From positions 62,001 to 126,000 of the forward strand of contig VWZL01000903.1 in the NCBI GenBank assembly GCA_013396915.1: a stretch of DNA of 64,000 nt, written 5' to 3'. Positions 1 to 13,800 of this stretch are shown here, piece by piece. Source of the DNA: Stercorarius parasiticus. Lineage: Eukaryota; Chordata; Aves; Charadriiformes; Stercorariidae. Position 1 is the first letter of the stretch. Each line of letters begins with the position of its first letter. The position numbers and the translations under genes were made by a program. The notes beneath the pieces were generated by a model that was given only the letters and a program-made list of their open reading frames with translations, was not told the DNA's origin and did no database searches.

Positions 1-410
1 AGATTTCAAATGCTCTGAAGTTTTTCAGCATTTGTAAATCCAAGGATATAAATGTAAAATACTTTTAACCTAAGATGAACAGATAAATAGATAGCCAATG
101 ATGCTGAGATTGGTACCCTAGCTCTGTGACTTAGAAAATTATGGTCACAGTCAGTGCCCGTGACATTTCGTGTTGAACTTAGCTCATGGGAAGACACCAT
201 TCCCATCTCAAGTGTTTCACAATACCCTGTAGCTTCCTTAAAAATTAAAAATGCCAGCAACATATGTCAAATAAATTCAAAGCAGGCTTTCATTTAGCAG
301 CCTGTAATGTGAACTCTGACTTCGGGCTAGTTTCTGGGACATCTTCACAGAAGGAAAGTCATTGGCTAAGCCCTGTCCATGTATATTAGTGGATATTACT
401 TATCAGAGAT
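1..410. other. Unique AT-rich DNA
   Basis: I see no gene, RNA or recognisable repeat here. An 85-codon minus-strand frame lies in 6..263 but has no recognisable domain and a length expected by chance. Confidence 0.5.
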
Positions 411-480
411 ATAGAATCATAGAATGGTTTAGGTTGGAAGGAACCTTAAAGTTCATCTAGTTCCAATGCCCCTGACATGG
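411..480 (-). mobile_element. CR1 LINE tail, severely 5'-truncated
   Basis: The plus strand opens with ATAGAATCATAGAAT, then GGTTTAGGTTGGAAGGAACC and 'catctagttcca'. This is the complement of the conserved CR1 3' terminus (...GGTTCCTTCCAACC...ATTCTATGATTCTAT), so the element lies on the minus strand with its 3' end at 411. Only about 70 bp remain, as is usual for CR1, which truncates at its 5' end during target-primed reverse transcription. It has no coding capacity. Confidence 0.85.
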
Positions 481-3244
481 GCCATAATAAATTACTATTA
501 TGCACTCTGTTATTCCCTTGTTTTTCCTTTCGTGTAAACTAAATTTTAAACAACACGGTGTAGGAAAAAGCAGGGAAGAAAGGGCAATTGTCATGCCAGG
601 GCAATCAACTTCTTTGAGAAATCTGTTACCTGATTTTAGAGGTGCAAGGGCATGAGAATGACAGCACAAGAATAACAGCAGGAGAACAACGCAGGAAAAA
701 ATACTGCCACAGAAGTTTAGGTGAAAGATTACAGAGTGAAAGACAGACTACTGAATTGCAAATCTGAGATCCTTAGCATTATAAAGGTTAAGGGACGGTG
801 CCATGTGGGGAACTTGAGGAATTTGATGAGACGGTCATTATTCCTCAAAGAAAGAAAGGTAAGATCAATAGGAAAATAAATAGACCACTCGGCAACTTGA
901 CACGGTTTTACAAGCTCCCTTAATTGCTCGGTTTCCTCCCTTTGCATCTTTCAGAGCAATAATGAAACCTGGCTCTATTAGTCAGTGATAAGAAGCCAGC
1001 TTGACAACTTCAACTGAGGAATTTAGGTTTGAGCTTAGATCCCCTCCATTGGCAACACACTGCTGTAGAGAAGGGGAATGAAAAGCAGGGAATGAGAAGG
1101 GGAGAAATATTAGGTGTATGGCAAATATGCCAACAGCTATGGTTGATGGATGTGGCAGTGTATCCTCTTTGAGGAGGTTTGGAACCAGAATAATTCTGTG
1201 CTTTTTTGGGCTTGCTGAGCCTGTGATACTTTGATGACTATCATCTGCTGTCATGCAAAGGTGTCTCCCTCCACTAAGTGAGAGTCCCAGCTGCTTGGTC
1301 AGACAAGACTTTAACTGTAACTAACGTCAGGCCAGCTCTTGTGAAGCCTCCATCATTTTGACTGTCTGAAGACACACTGAAGAAGGCAAGTATTGCCAGG
1401 AGAATTTCTTAACAAGTCAGAGCATCTTTGCTTGACCTGTCCAAGTTTTGTGAAACAAATTTCTCAAGAGAACTCCTTGTCTCGTTGCTTAACTGCAACA
1501 GCTCTAATGGGTATGGAAGCGAAAAATCTGGAAAGTTAAATGGGATAGAGTAAAAGAGCTAACAGCCAGAAGTCTGTTTGCAATGCTGCTTTCTTGACAA
1601 AGAACAAGCAGTTTTCAGAGAAGTCTAATATAAAAGGAATATGGTTGAAGGTATGGAGAGTCGTTTCTCTGGAGGATGATGTGCTGCCCTTGGCACAGAA
1701 TGTGGTGGTCCCTGATATCTTGCAGTAGATACTGGTGGGTTTTTCAGACTCTGGTAATTGAAGTGACATTGCTACTACTTCTTTTTTGTAAACATTTTCA
1801 AGTTCTAAGAGTTCTGCTACTATAAACTGAATGCAGACAGTTCTGCTTAAGAATAATAATTTTAAAACTGCAACCAACTATGCATAAATTGCCTAAAACC
1901 ATGCTGCTACTCTTGGTTTCATGGCTCAGTGCACAAAGTTTGTAAAAAGAAGAGTGGCTTTGCATCGAAACCCCTTGAGAAATGCTAGTCTTCAGTTGCC
2001 TATTTGGGAATGACATTAATCACAATACACCCAGGCATAGTAACCACATAGAAAGCTGTCAGTGACAATACCATGAATACTCCTAAGGGCTTTGTCCACA
2101 CAACCTGCATGCTTTTACATCAAGTTGACTAATAAGATGACAAATTGAAAGGTTCTTTTTTTCCAAATCCCAAATTCAAACCCAAACATTGCTGCAAAGC
2201 TCAAAACTGTACTCGTGATGGTGCCTCTTTGGGTCACTCGTTCCAGCATGTTTAGCCCTGCGAAGAGACTGTGCAAGCAGGGTTTTAAAGGATAAGATAA
2301 TCATGTCTTAGCCAACACACACAAAAACCAGCCTGTATTTAACAAACCACACGGCTTGTTATGCACCCCATCCCAATAAGACACTCAAAGAATGTGTGCA
2401 GGCCAGGCAGGCATTAGTCAGGAAGAGAAGGATTGAACTGCTTTGCTGCATGGCATAGATGCTGTTGCTGAGTTATAATCCTCCAGCATCTCTTTTTTTT
2501 TTTTCCTCTAGTATTTTATACCCTTCCATGACAGTGCTTTCCTTCTTCAATCCTTGAGCTACTAATGATCCTGTCTCAGAATTCTTTCCTGTCTGCAATT
2601 TTATCTTCCTTATGTCTGCTTTACAGAGCTTTTCACAGCTCTTTCTCAAACTGAGCAATTTCCTCATAAGTCTGAGCCAAGGTTATGCAGCTGGACCACG
2701 TCAGTGTGGGTCTTCCCATTCCTGGCACACCTGGGACAGGTTACAGAGGGGTACAGAGAGCAAGACCTACACCACCTCACCTTTCAAATTCCCACCAGGA
2801 AGAGGTCAATGAAACAAGGAATAGAAACTGTAGCATAGACTTTCCTATATGCTGAAATTTCACTTTAGAAAACAGTCTAAATGATATTTGAAAAAGCATC
2901 TGAGGTAAATCCTTTGAGTTTTTCCTGAACACCCTCAAAACAGGATAGCTTGGTGTTACACATATTACTTTGCACTAGTAATATGATCCTGAAGTACTGG
3001 TACAAAGTGATTAAAAAGATAAGAAAGAATCCCTGCATGTTAGTTTGAGCCTCTTTCTGTCTGAATATTATCTGTTCTAGACAAAATGCCCTCTTGTGCC
3101 TTCCTGGCTCAGGCTAGACCTTTAAAACGATTATAGTAATGTCTCTTCTTCTGCAGAATTGTTTATGGAATTGAGCAGTATTATAGACTTCACGTAAAAT
3201 CAGAGAGCAAGTTAGGTCAAAAGGGAGGTCTGGACATCTCTAGT
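481..3244. other. Unique non-coding DNA
   Basis: No supported gene or repeat. The longest open frame (113 codons, minus strand, 1536..1877) has no recognisable motif. A short T run sits near 2491-2502. I read this as intergenic or intronic sequence. Confidence 0.5.
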
Positions 3245-3830
3245 GCACACCCTGCTCAAAAGAGTGTTAATGTCAAAGTTAGATCAGGTTGGTCAGAGCC
3301 TTCTCCAGTCCAGTTTTGAAAATCTGCAAAGATTGTGATCGCACAAAATCTCTTGGCAGGATATTCCAGTATTTGACAGTCCTCACCACGAACAGTGTTT
3401 TCCTTATGTTCAGTCAGAATTTTTGTGGCAACTTGTTCTTTGTAGTGCACCAGAGAAGACCCTGGCCCCATCTCCTTTGCTACCCCTCTTTACATAGTGG
3501 AAGATGGTAGTTAAATCCTCACTTTGTTTTATTTCTTTCAGGCTGAGTAAGCCCAGGTCCTTTAACTTCATATTTTTGTTGTGTGCTCCAGCTCCTGTCG
3601 CTTACTCTTCTCTGGACTCTCAAGTTTGTCAACATCTCGCTTGTACTGGGGAACCCAAACTAGACACGCTGCTCCAGAAGTGGTCCCACAGATGATCAGC
3701 AAACAGAAGAACTTTGCTGAACTTCATGAGGTTCCCATCAGCCCATTTCTCCGTCCTGTCAAGGCTGCTCTGGATGGCAGCCCTGCCCTCCAGTTTATCA
3801 GCCACTCACCCACCCAGCCAGTTTGTAAGT
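3245..3830 (-). mobile_element. Old CR1 LINE fragment with internal deletion
   Basis: Read on the minus strand, this holds the ORF2 C-terminal region and proximal 3' UTR of CR1. Landmarks on the plus strand are the complement of the RT thumb region ('gaacttcatgaggttcccatcagcccatttctcc' type, 3718-3752), the 'ctcgcttgtactggggaacccaaactagacacgctgctcc' type region (3637-3674), and the 3' UTR 'tcaaagttagatcaggttggtcagagcc' type region (3274-3300). The usual stretch of roughly 250 bp between the first two landmarks is missing, with the junction near 3697-3717. It is strongly diverged, with many stops and indels, and no terminal octamer is recognisable. It appears much older than the 19-24 kb copies. 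Confidence 0.8.
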
Positions 3831-3984
3831 CATAATAGTTTGCATATATTTTGCACTTAACCTATCTTCTTTCCTCGGGTGACATCAGTAGGAGTAGGTA
3901 GTACTGTCTAATCACAAGAAAGAAAAAAGCAATCTTGGAGCTTGTGGCAAATTTTACAACTGTGCATTCACACAACTATGTATA

Positions 3985-4036
3985 GGGCCAGATCTCCACT
4001 TGTTATGCACTGCCATGATTCCCTCCACTGGCTTTA
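3985..4036. repeat. Possible ancient amniote inverted-repeat element remnant
   Basis: The segment starts GGGCCAGATCTCCACTTG and continues with a 'gccatgattccctccactggcttt' type sequence. It resembles one arm of palindromic repeats that I recall as common in turtle and crocodilian genomes and as fossils in birds (GGGCCAGATCCTCAGCTGG... arm, 'attgacttcaatgg' centre). This is from memory; about 50 bp is too short for certainty. Confidence 0.35.
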
Positions 4037-4719
4037 ATTTTTATTTTCCATTGTTTGTCTTCCTTTTGGAGGCACAAGCAGGAAGTGAGTGAAATCCAAA
4101 TGTCTTCCAAAACAGTGAGAAATCGATCATTTACTTCAGTAGACCAGCATTCCCTTTGATATTTCAGCTCTTCTGTTACAGAAAGACAAACTTCAGCCAA
4201 AAAAATGCAGTGAATGAATACACCAGAACGTTCTATAGTTTACATTGCTAAACATAAGAAAGCATAAAAAGCTTCAGGAATTGTATAAAAAACACAAGAC
4301 CTTTACAATAGAGTAGCTCATTTTGCACTTTATGTTAATTTTGGCTTGTAATTTGCTTAAAAGCCCTGCAGAGATTTGTGTTTTGATAAAAATGTTTAGC
4401 ATATATGTTAGTGCACTTAGATTGTCTTGTTTGCATGGGCAATGAAATTTGAGGTTAATCTCATCGAACCTAAATGACTCTCATGTTATATTTTGCCAGA
4501 GAGCTGCAGAGCAAGGGATCCCATATCTGTGCAGTGAAGTAGGCACTTACCTCCCAGATATCTTAAAAGGAGCATTATTTCCAGATGCCTTATGTTTATA
4601 TTGTGTCCTCAGTTCAACTCAACCATCAGAAAGCAATTAACTGTTTCCATCCCTGCGTCTGGCTGGATGCACAGGCAGCAGCAAGCTGCCTGGTTTTCAG
4701 AACATTTCATGTGAAGGGC

Positions 4720-4800
4720 TAAATTTCCACTTCAGTGCGTGGGATTCATCCCTCTGCCTCCTATTAACATTAATGGGGATCCCTTCACTAAATCCCCTTC
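4720..4800. repeat. Weak ancient repeat trace
   Basis: A core 'ctcctattaacattaatggggatccc' resembles the CTCCCATTGACTTCAATGGG core of old amniote inverted-repeat elements. 'gggctaaatttccacttcagtg' lies upstream of it. The match is partial and could be coincidence. Confidence 0.2.
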
Positions 4801-7760
4801 AGTACATTGAAAATCTCTTCCTGTTTATAACTCAGGGTCATGTTGTTATTTCTCCCTGGATTGTGTCCTGAGGGGATTATTTCCATTTTTATGCCCATGC
4901 TTTCATATAAAATAGAAGGACATGATTTTAATATTTCCAGACAGTATGATTTGCCTTTCATGAGACTCTAGGAGCTTTAAGATGATTAATATGTTGTACT
5001 TTTAGTTTCCCTCTAAACTTGGTCACACCAAGAAACAGTTCTTCTGGCCCACAAACAAAGAAAGGACATTTCTTCTGTTTTATTGTGAGTTGCTTCTACA
5101 CCTGCTTCTTCAAGACCTGAAATCCCAGTCTGCAGCTCATCTGGACTGACATTTTGCTAGAGTACATTGTAGTTCCTGCACAGGCCACTTGCACAAGTCC
5201 TCTTTTAATATACTATTGGGAACGTCAAGGAATTTTAACCCCTGGAAAGCACTCCCAAATGTCATAGCATACAAGTAGTCCTTCTGTGGAAGAGCATTGC
5301 TCTGTGTGTGTATAAGGTGTGTTACTGACTTGTCTTTGCAGCTGGAGGTACATAATAGCAATTAAATGGGGAGTTATTTGGGCAGGTGAAAGCTGATCTC
5401 AACTGTCTCTTCAGGGAGGAGAAAAGCTGCAGCAAGAGATGAAGTGAGAAAGCTGTGCAAACATTAAGGAGTAAATGCTTTAAGAAATGACTGAAATGTC
5501 TATCATGTCCCTAGAGCAAAATGAAAATGCTGTGTTCAAAGGCCATGTTCACAGTAGTAAATAAAACGTGCCTAAGAACAGTCCTGGGCATTGATGTCAA
5601 TTGGTACTGGTGTGGTGTGAATCTCTGCAAAGGCACTGCCGCGTTCTCCCTGAGCAGTTTGACGGCCTGCAGACTGCATGCGTGTTGGGGGTGGTCCCTG
5701 CCATGTGCTGACTCCTGAACCGTGCCTGGGAATCATTTGTCTCCCACTGACTGATTTGGGTCAGAACAGTCCCAGAGTCCACCTGTTCAACCACACAGAG
5801 GGTTGCACTGCTTAATTCACTGCTACAAATGTATTCATACTGTTTGCACATACACAGTTGCTAGTTTAAACTGCTGGCATAAGAAAAGCAGTGAAGATAG
5901 GTCATTTTAAGGCTTTATCGGAGGCAGCTGCCAAGGTGCAAACTTCTGACTCCAGCAGCTGACTCTGTACGTGGTCTTCTAGCAGCACAAGTTAACACTG
6001 AAACTATCCCATCCTTGTTGCTGCCTTTGCTACCTAGATTCAATCTGCCACATTCATTTTATGGTGCGGACAGACCATATGTTCCTTAGAATTCAATTTC
6101 CATTTTAAACACCATTTGGGTGTGCAGCTGCCTTAAACTTCCTGAAAGTCAGCAGAGTTTAGGTCACAAAACACTCAGCAAACTCTTCTGCAAATGCTGC
6201 TCAGTGCCTTTCACAGGCAGCTGGCAGCTGGGGGAGCAGAGCTGCAGCTCAGCCCCAGAGGAGCACGCCTGGCCCCATCCTGCTTCAGGGCAGACTCTGG
6301 CTGTGTAGACCCCCAGTTTAGCGACAGATTTCCACGGTACAATAAGCTTGAGTCAGAAGGAAGAGTCCTGTCAGCTGAATGATTCACACCATCCAGAGGC
6401 ATCTTAAATGTGATTACCCTGGCTACTGACAATTCACCTTCATTAAATAAGGAGTGATGTAGTCTGTTGCACAGCAAGCATACAATTTTAAATAGACAAA
6501 AATTTCTTAATAATAGAAAGTTTTATTGTATTTATGCATGAAATTCATCTCTATGTGTCTTCACTTCAAGATGAACCAAACATTCTAGTCTTTCTCCTTC
6601 TCCCTACCAGATAAACCCTTGCATTTTGCAAAAAGTGGAGATCACGTACAGTTAATTTTAAGCCCCAATTTAAAGCCTAAGAGAGGTGGTAGCAATTTTC
6701 ATATGCTTTTTAATGGCTGCCGTATTTCTTTCCATTAGCTCTGAGCCAGACTTATTAGACAATGCAAAAGACTGAAGTACAATCCCCTAAGCCCCAGGAA
6801 AAACTCACACAGACCTTTCCTTTTTTTGCAAGCCCATGGCGTTCCAAAATCACATTTCTGAGATTCACTGAGTACGTCCCTGCTGGCTATTAAAAGGCAC
6901 TAGTAATTCTGCAGTCACATTCTTCATTTATCATTGTCTTCCAGCACTTCAGAGCATAATTGTTTTTTTGCCACACATTTCAAAGGATTGGATACCAAGC
7001 TTTTTAAAAAAAAAACTAGGGGGGGCAGGTTTATGACAGCCATATCCTGATAATGGAACGAGTCGCATCCTCAGGGAATGCTGGGAGCTCCTTTTAATTA
7101 CCTGCACAACCAGGGTCCAGCTGACTGCTCTTTACTCTCTTCACATTTTTCATTCAGATTGTATTCCTTTGGGGCATACTCATTGCACTCCAATAAATTA
7201 CATTTGTCAATCTATTGCAAGTGATGTCTTAACTCCTGGGTGTCTGTAGCACCTGCGGCTGTGTTCTGGGTGCCCGCTGTGGTGCCGAAGATGACACCTG
7301 TGATGGTATTCAGGTGATTTGAGTTGAGCTTGAGTTGACAGACCTTGGCCAACTGCAGTGTCAAGAAGGAAACCAAAGAGTTACATCCAGGCTGTGAGAT
7401 CTTATATGTATAACGAGGTCCTTTGCTCTCCGTGTTCCCTGTGTTTGTGTTTTATCCTTACAAAGGATGTAATTTGGACCTCAGGTCTGCTTTTCCTGTG
7501 TTTCTTGTGTGGTGTTGAAGTAAAGAAAATAGGAGCATAGATATAGGATAACAGGGAGGTTAGGGAACGTTTGTATTCCAGCTGCTTGTGTTGTTTTAAC
7601 ACATTCTTTATTACTTGGATTTTTAAAACTTTCCTGTGATAAAAACAGAAAGTTCATTTTTTCAGGATGTCAATCTACCAATTATAAGGTATCCTTTTTA
7701 AAGGACTATACTCACTTATGAATTCTTTTTGCAGGTAAGCATCGGATGATATTGCTTAGG

Positions 7761-7896
7761 GAGGAAACAAAATCTCCTTTACTGGAGACCTTTAGGAACC
7801 TTTGCTAGGAGCATCATAGATTTAGCAAGCCCAACTATGAGAAGAAGTAGACTGAATGACCTCTTGATATCCCTTGTAAATCTATCTTCTATGAGT
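7761..7896 (+). mobile_element. Ancient CR1-like LINE 3' UTR fragment
   Basis: The segment reads 'aaatctcctttactggagacctttaggaacctttg', then 'gactgaatgacctcttgatatccctt', then ends 'tctatcttctatgag'. The order matches old CR1 3' UTRs: an 'aatctcc..ccttggagata.tt.aagaac' block, then 'gactagatgacctcttgaggtccctt', then the ATTCTATG-type terminus. Divergence is high. It overlaps a 154-codon minus-strand open frame (7779..8243), which makes that frame less credible as a gene. Confidence 0.6.
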
Positions 7897-10800
7897 TTTG
7901 CATGAGTTAAAGCAAAAAAAAAAACATCCCAGGTCCTTAAGAAAGATACAGGACATTTTTTTCTCTTTGATTTAAAAGTCTGTAGAGCGCAAACCTGGAA
8001 AAGGACCTTGGTTATCCTACAAGTTTTAAATGCACAAAATAAGCTTAAAGAAAGTTGCCGAAACCAAATACTGGCCTTGGAGGACGGCGTGGATATTAAA
8101 AAACATGACATTGTAGATCTGGTTACTTTCTTCCTAATGGCTCTGTTTGCAGTGCCTTGAAGATGCTCAAGGACCACGTCAGATTTCTTAGATTCGTCAT
8201 CTTCCCTACAGAGAAAATTTCCTACTTCTTTCTCTTCGAACACTGGAGTTCTGACATTAAAATGAGATATAAATCACAATATACAAGATAGATTTTTAAG
8301 TCCCTTCCATCTTGCAAGACTAATGTAGCTTTCTACAGCATTGACAGTGGAGTATCCACATAAAGACAATGGATTCGGCATCTCACAGAAAAGGGACATT
8401 TTCCATTTTTTCAAAGGTATAGTGCAAGGCTCTCCACAGGTTGTCAAAGGCACATCCTTGCATCCATTATGCTTGCTTCAGTTATTTCCAGAATTTTTTA
8501 ATTACTAAGATTTACTTGCTGTACTTCATTAAAGTGCTGGAAATCAGGGCAGCAAGCTCAGAGAAATGTTGCCAGTGCTCACTGCTTGTGCTTCTAACCC
8601 TTACTCCGCACGCTTGAGCGAGCTCTGCTTGTTCCCTCTTTTTGTTGTCATTGTTTGTGCTGTGTTTTGGTGGACATCTGGGCCAGGGGGAAAAAAAAAG
8701 GAAAAAGACAGAAGAGAGAGAGGGAAAACAGGTCACAGTTGAATAAAGGAAATCCGTGAAACAATAGCATATGAAGTAACGGTGAATTACATGCTAATTA
8801 AATTTCCCTGTATGTTTTAACTTTATAGCATAGTATATATTAGAACATCTGTCTAGATGTATAGTCCCCATGACTATAATAGTGATGACATTACACACAT
8901 TTAAAAATAGGAATAACTATGGAAAGTTATTTCTGGCAAAGGTATGCTCATTGGAAGTTTGGAAAATGGTCAATAATTCAGGCTTTATGGCCCCTCAAGG
9001 AAAACCTATAGCACGGGCAGTGACACAATGACATTTCTAGAAGGTCAGATGTTCCTATGGACTGCTTAAATGAGTTCTGGCTCAGCTTTCAAGAGAAAGT
9101 CTGGTCTTGAGACAGGAGCGTAATTCATACCTTTGCCTCTTGATTTCTGGCTTTTGACATAAGAACTCGGAGAACTGAAAACTCTCACTAGATTAATAAT
9201 ATATAGCACTAAATTCCCTGGAGCCTCTTGAAGATGCTCATGCCCTTTGAAGAAGGGAAAAATGCTATTAAATAAAAATGAGATTGTTTGTATTTATTTT
9301 GCAATGGAAGATACAAGGTAGCAGAGAATCTGACTCCTGATATTTTCTCTGTTAGAGATGAAGAAATATTTCAATCTTGTTCACAGAAAGTGGAAAGAGG
9401 TGAATTCTTTGAAGAACTCACTGAAGCAATTATAAACTTCCAGTGAACAAAAGTGTGCTATACCAATAAAGCAACAATTTCTTTCTTTTATTTTGCTCTT
9501 AGGTCATTATGGACAGTTACATAGAGGACAGAAGTGGTGTCACTGGACTGATGATCTATTTTTTTCATGTACTTCTGCAAGCTACTATGAGTCATGTTGA
9601 CACCTTCTCCTTGGGTTATTATTGCATTGACAAATTCTGTAATACATCATGATTTTCAAATGGAGACACATGCTACTTATGGACTCATAGTTCAGAAACT
9701 GATTCATTAAAGAATGAGGAAAGCACATTTGCTTAGCATATCTTGTGCAAAACCTGTTACAGAAACTATTGAGACATGTGATAAAGGTAAGGAGCTTATG
9801 CCTCAGTTTTATCCTGGAAGTGTTTGCATAGGCTTGAGAAGATGCACAGTACATGGTCAATGTTGACATTTCTGTGCATCTTGCTCCATGCTCAGACAAC
9901 TTAGTTGTGTCCAATTTGTAATGGTGGGAGATGATAATATGAACTATCTAACACAGATTTATCAATCAGTTATACTAGGAAGACAGGATTTTCTAAAATC
10001 ATAAATCAGGTCTTTCAGAGAAAGCCTGAAAGAGTAGGGACTTTGGTGCTGAGGTTAAGTATTTGCAAAGTCTACACTGAATGATTCATTGGTGACTTGT
10101 GAAGTGGCAACATTAGGACATCATGGCTGAAGAAGAGCTAAACCAGAATGATAAACAAAAAGAACAAAACCCCATGTTTTTGATCATAAATAGGTGCTTA
10201 GGCAAAACATATGCCTCTCAAAATCCTTATAGTGATGGCAAACTGATTTCATCTTGGTGAATTTTTCTCTACAGAAAGATTCTGGCAGATTCTCGCAGAT
10301 CACGTAGTGTGTCTGCAAGGCACACGAGGAGTCATCATGTAGAAAAATGATGCGTACTTCAGACCACTTCAAGGAGAAGCTCTTCAGTGCTCTTAGACAG
10401 TTTTCTGTGGAGGTTAATAATCAATAAAAGGCTGTCAAGAATTAATTCCAAATATGGAAATAATGACATTCTGTATTTTAACTTCTCAAGGACATGACAT
10501 GCTCTATTTCTGTGCCAAAACTCCCTAAACAGTGATGTGACACTTAAATGGAAATATGAGCCTTCTTTGGAGATCTGAACTAGTGTGTAGGTCTTGTTCT
10601 GGCCTGTGGCCACCAAAAGGAAGGATTTTCTCTGATGACAGCTATAGTTTTGTTAAAACATCTGAAAAATAAATTTTGCACAATAACTTTTAGCAACTTG
10701 GTTTCAGCTAAGTTAAATTAAGCTTATTTGATTATAAAACTAAATAGATAATTGTGTTCTTAGGGGAAGAATAGTGTTAGTAGCTAAGGCTAAATGCGTA

Positions 10801-13800
10801 TTTTAACTATCCAGTAAAGCATATATGATACTTACAAGGTTTAAATCTTCTTCCCTGTGGGTGTTCTTCTGCAATGGACTCTTACTACCTCCTAGCCCCC
10901 TCTCATTAAAAAAGCTCTCCATATTCATAGATGTTTGGTTTGACTTTTTACTAAAGAGATTAACCAAGGGAAGACAGACAAAACCCATCTATCCATATCA
11001 CAACTGATGCTATGCGCTAAGAATTAACAGCTTAAAATTGTTTGGACTGTAAAAGTACATTAGGACAATTATTATCCAAGCACTGTATCCGGATGAACAC
11101 TATATTCCAAAATGGATTTAGATTAAATACTTAAAGTACAGTTTAGAGTGCACTGTGCACCTATATTCGTGGCTTTTAAGGCAAGCAGAAGTTTGTCATG
11201 TACACAAAGAGTTTTTCTAATGATGTTAGCATTCTGAGCAGGTTTGAATGTGGCCAAGACACTGAAAACAGCTGCACCAATAGCACTGTGCAACATAATC
11301 TCTGGTTCATTTTTGGTATACATCTATTATTTTCATATTTACAGCTGTAAAAAGCTTTCCTGTGTTTAAATAACTGTTTGATTCTGAATGGCTGAACTTG
11401 CCACTTGAGTGAGGTCAGCGGAAGAGGAGTAGTCTTTTTTCTTTTTAAGGTGACAATAATATACTCACTGGTTTGTGAGATATATAATAAATAATATATA
11501 TATAAACTCACTTCACTCATCCCAGTGATGCCAATGAAAATATATTACTGGATCACATTTTTTTATTTGCAGAAAATTCAAATTCATATAATATTGGACT
11601 GAAAGACATTGCTGTTTTGACCACAAAAGACTAACCCTACCAATTTGCTGCTGCAGTGGGATACTCCCAACCTGTAAATCCCTCCCATTACTTCACTCCT
11701 TCCCGTGAACCTCAGAAGTGGCACCCCGTACCCCTCTGCCCCTGCAGAGCTAGCGAGACGCCCCAGTGCTGGGTGTGAGTGGGGCACCGTGAGATGGGGA
11801 GCAAGTCTTGGGGTCACCCTTCCCACTGGGATAATATAATCTTCACTCTCCTACTATCTTAGCACTTAGCATCTTCTTCTGCACCTTTCCAAATTCAGTT
11901 CATCTTTTCTAATAATAGCTGTCAAGAAATTTATGTATTTTATGCGTTGTGTAACCGGTACAGCAATAGCATTATATTTCCCCATCTCCTCAAACATCTT
12001 AAGACACCATTTCTCTTTATTATATGTAACCTTGCATTGATTGCACATAATTATGGTGTCAGTGACTAGATTTTTAAGAGCTTTGTCCCTGGCTCCCTTC
12101 CTACTACAGAGTCTTTTTGTGAGAGATGGAGAGGTGAAACTGTCCTATGTCTTGCAATATTTGTCTCATCAAGTAGAAAGGAATTAAGGAGAACTGCATC
12201 TTATAATTTTCCTGGCAAACATACTTATAAAGTTGTGGTGATAAAAGTAATAAAAAAATCTATTGAAAAAAATGCATCCTAATAGCTTCCAAAAATCTCA
12301 CAAACACTTTAAAGAAACTTGAATAGTAATTGCAGGGGAAAATGGGGAAAAGAGGATGCAGTAAAAATGGTATAATGATCACTTGCTAATTTTGGTTACT
12401 CATCCCACAGGCTAATTGACCCTGTGCATATTCCTCTGTGTTAATCACCATGCATTGTATGTCATAATAGCTAAGAAAACCAGCATTTTCTTATATTGCT
12501 ATTTTTAGTAGGCTTTACTGGGTAATGTTTGAATTCTTTGGTAACCAGTAAAACATCTTTATGTCAGAAGAGTTTTACATATTTTTTTTCTTGCCTGGTT
12601 AATTGTTAATTGTGTGTAGCACAAGGAGAGTAATGTCACCTTAACTATTTATATTATGACTTACACTTGTAAGTAGTGTTATGTTTGACTTCCATGTGAA
12701 GATTATCCGAGATTCTGAGTGAAGCAGATGGACAGTGAAAAAAGTATAGCTGTCTTTCAATTAGATTATTTTGCTTTGGTAGTCATGTTTTTTTAATTCA
12801 GAACTGTGCAGAATAACTGCAGTTTATTGTGCCCTGTAGACACATTTAAGGATGTTTCAACAGACACTGGTGCAAATCTGATATTTAAATCTAACCTCAT
12901 CTTCAGAATGATATTCTAATTTACTCAAAGTCCACAGTTCCCAGCTGTGTGCAGTTTGTAAGCTGGAGAATGCATTATTGAATCTATATTCAGGAAAAGG
13001 TATTCCATGACGGACTTTTAAAAAATTACTGTAGTCCAGTAAAAATAATCCCTTTTCAATGGTGAATCAATATGTGCACAGAATTTTGCACTAGGATTGG
13101 ATCTTTTTCCTTTTGTTTCTGTGAATTGAGAAGTCTAGTAAAACTTTAATGAGAATAAAGTGCACATTGCAAAGTTTTTCTAGCCCAGTTTATCTTCTGC
13201 AAAAAGGATGGAAACCCAGACCTGATCCTGTAGTAGAAGTGATGAACTGAGATATGGAAATAGTGAGATGATACTCAACGAGAAAGAGGTTTCAGACTAT
13301 AAACCCTACGGTAATATATCTCCAACCTCTGGCCAAGTGCTCTGATAACTTCCTCTCTCAGATAGGACTTGCTGTGAGGGCTTCTCAATGGACTAAGGAG
13401 ACACTCAGTAAGGCAAAGCTGTTATCTGGCAAACGTTGAGAAGACACTTCATGAGTTAAGGACTTGGGCTGCAAATTAACCCTTTCTTGAATACAGTGGT
13501 TTAGACTGATTGTTACTGTTTTTGAGTTTAGTGATAGTAGTTTTTAGACGTATCAGTATCTCCCTCTCAAGGTATATCCTGTAGTGTCTGTAGAGCTGCT
13601 TGTTTAGTTTAGCCTACTCCTACCTTAACAGGGGAGGCTCAAATTCGCAGACCAGCTTCTTAACACATGCAACACATGCCACATTAGATAGAGGGAATAT
13701 CCACTCTCTGAGCACTCACCTTTCCCAACTGAGATGAAACCTAAATGTCTTTGGTATTCATGGAAGAAAGCACCTTCTTGTTAACACTTTTCTCAAGAGC

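Larger units (their letters stand above)
3831..7760. other. Mostly unique DNA with traces of ancient repeats
   Basis: No gene found. Two possible ancient repeat traces (3985-4036 and 4720-4800) are listed separately. A slightly GC-richer patch lies at about 6190-6310. It has overlapping open frames on both strands but no domain, and its CpG count is too low for a CpG island. Homopolymer A near 7007-7016 is followed by a G run. Confidence 0.45.

Noticed and set aside
7779..8243. 154-codon minus-strand open frame
   Set aside because: It overlaps an ancient CR1-like tail in the opposite sense at 7779-7896, contains poly-Lys/Phe stretches from A/T runs, has no domain, and is within chance length for 64 kb of AT-rich DNA.
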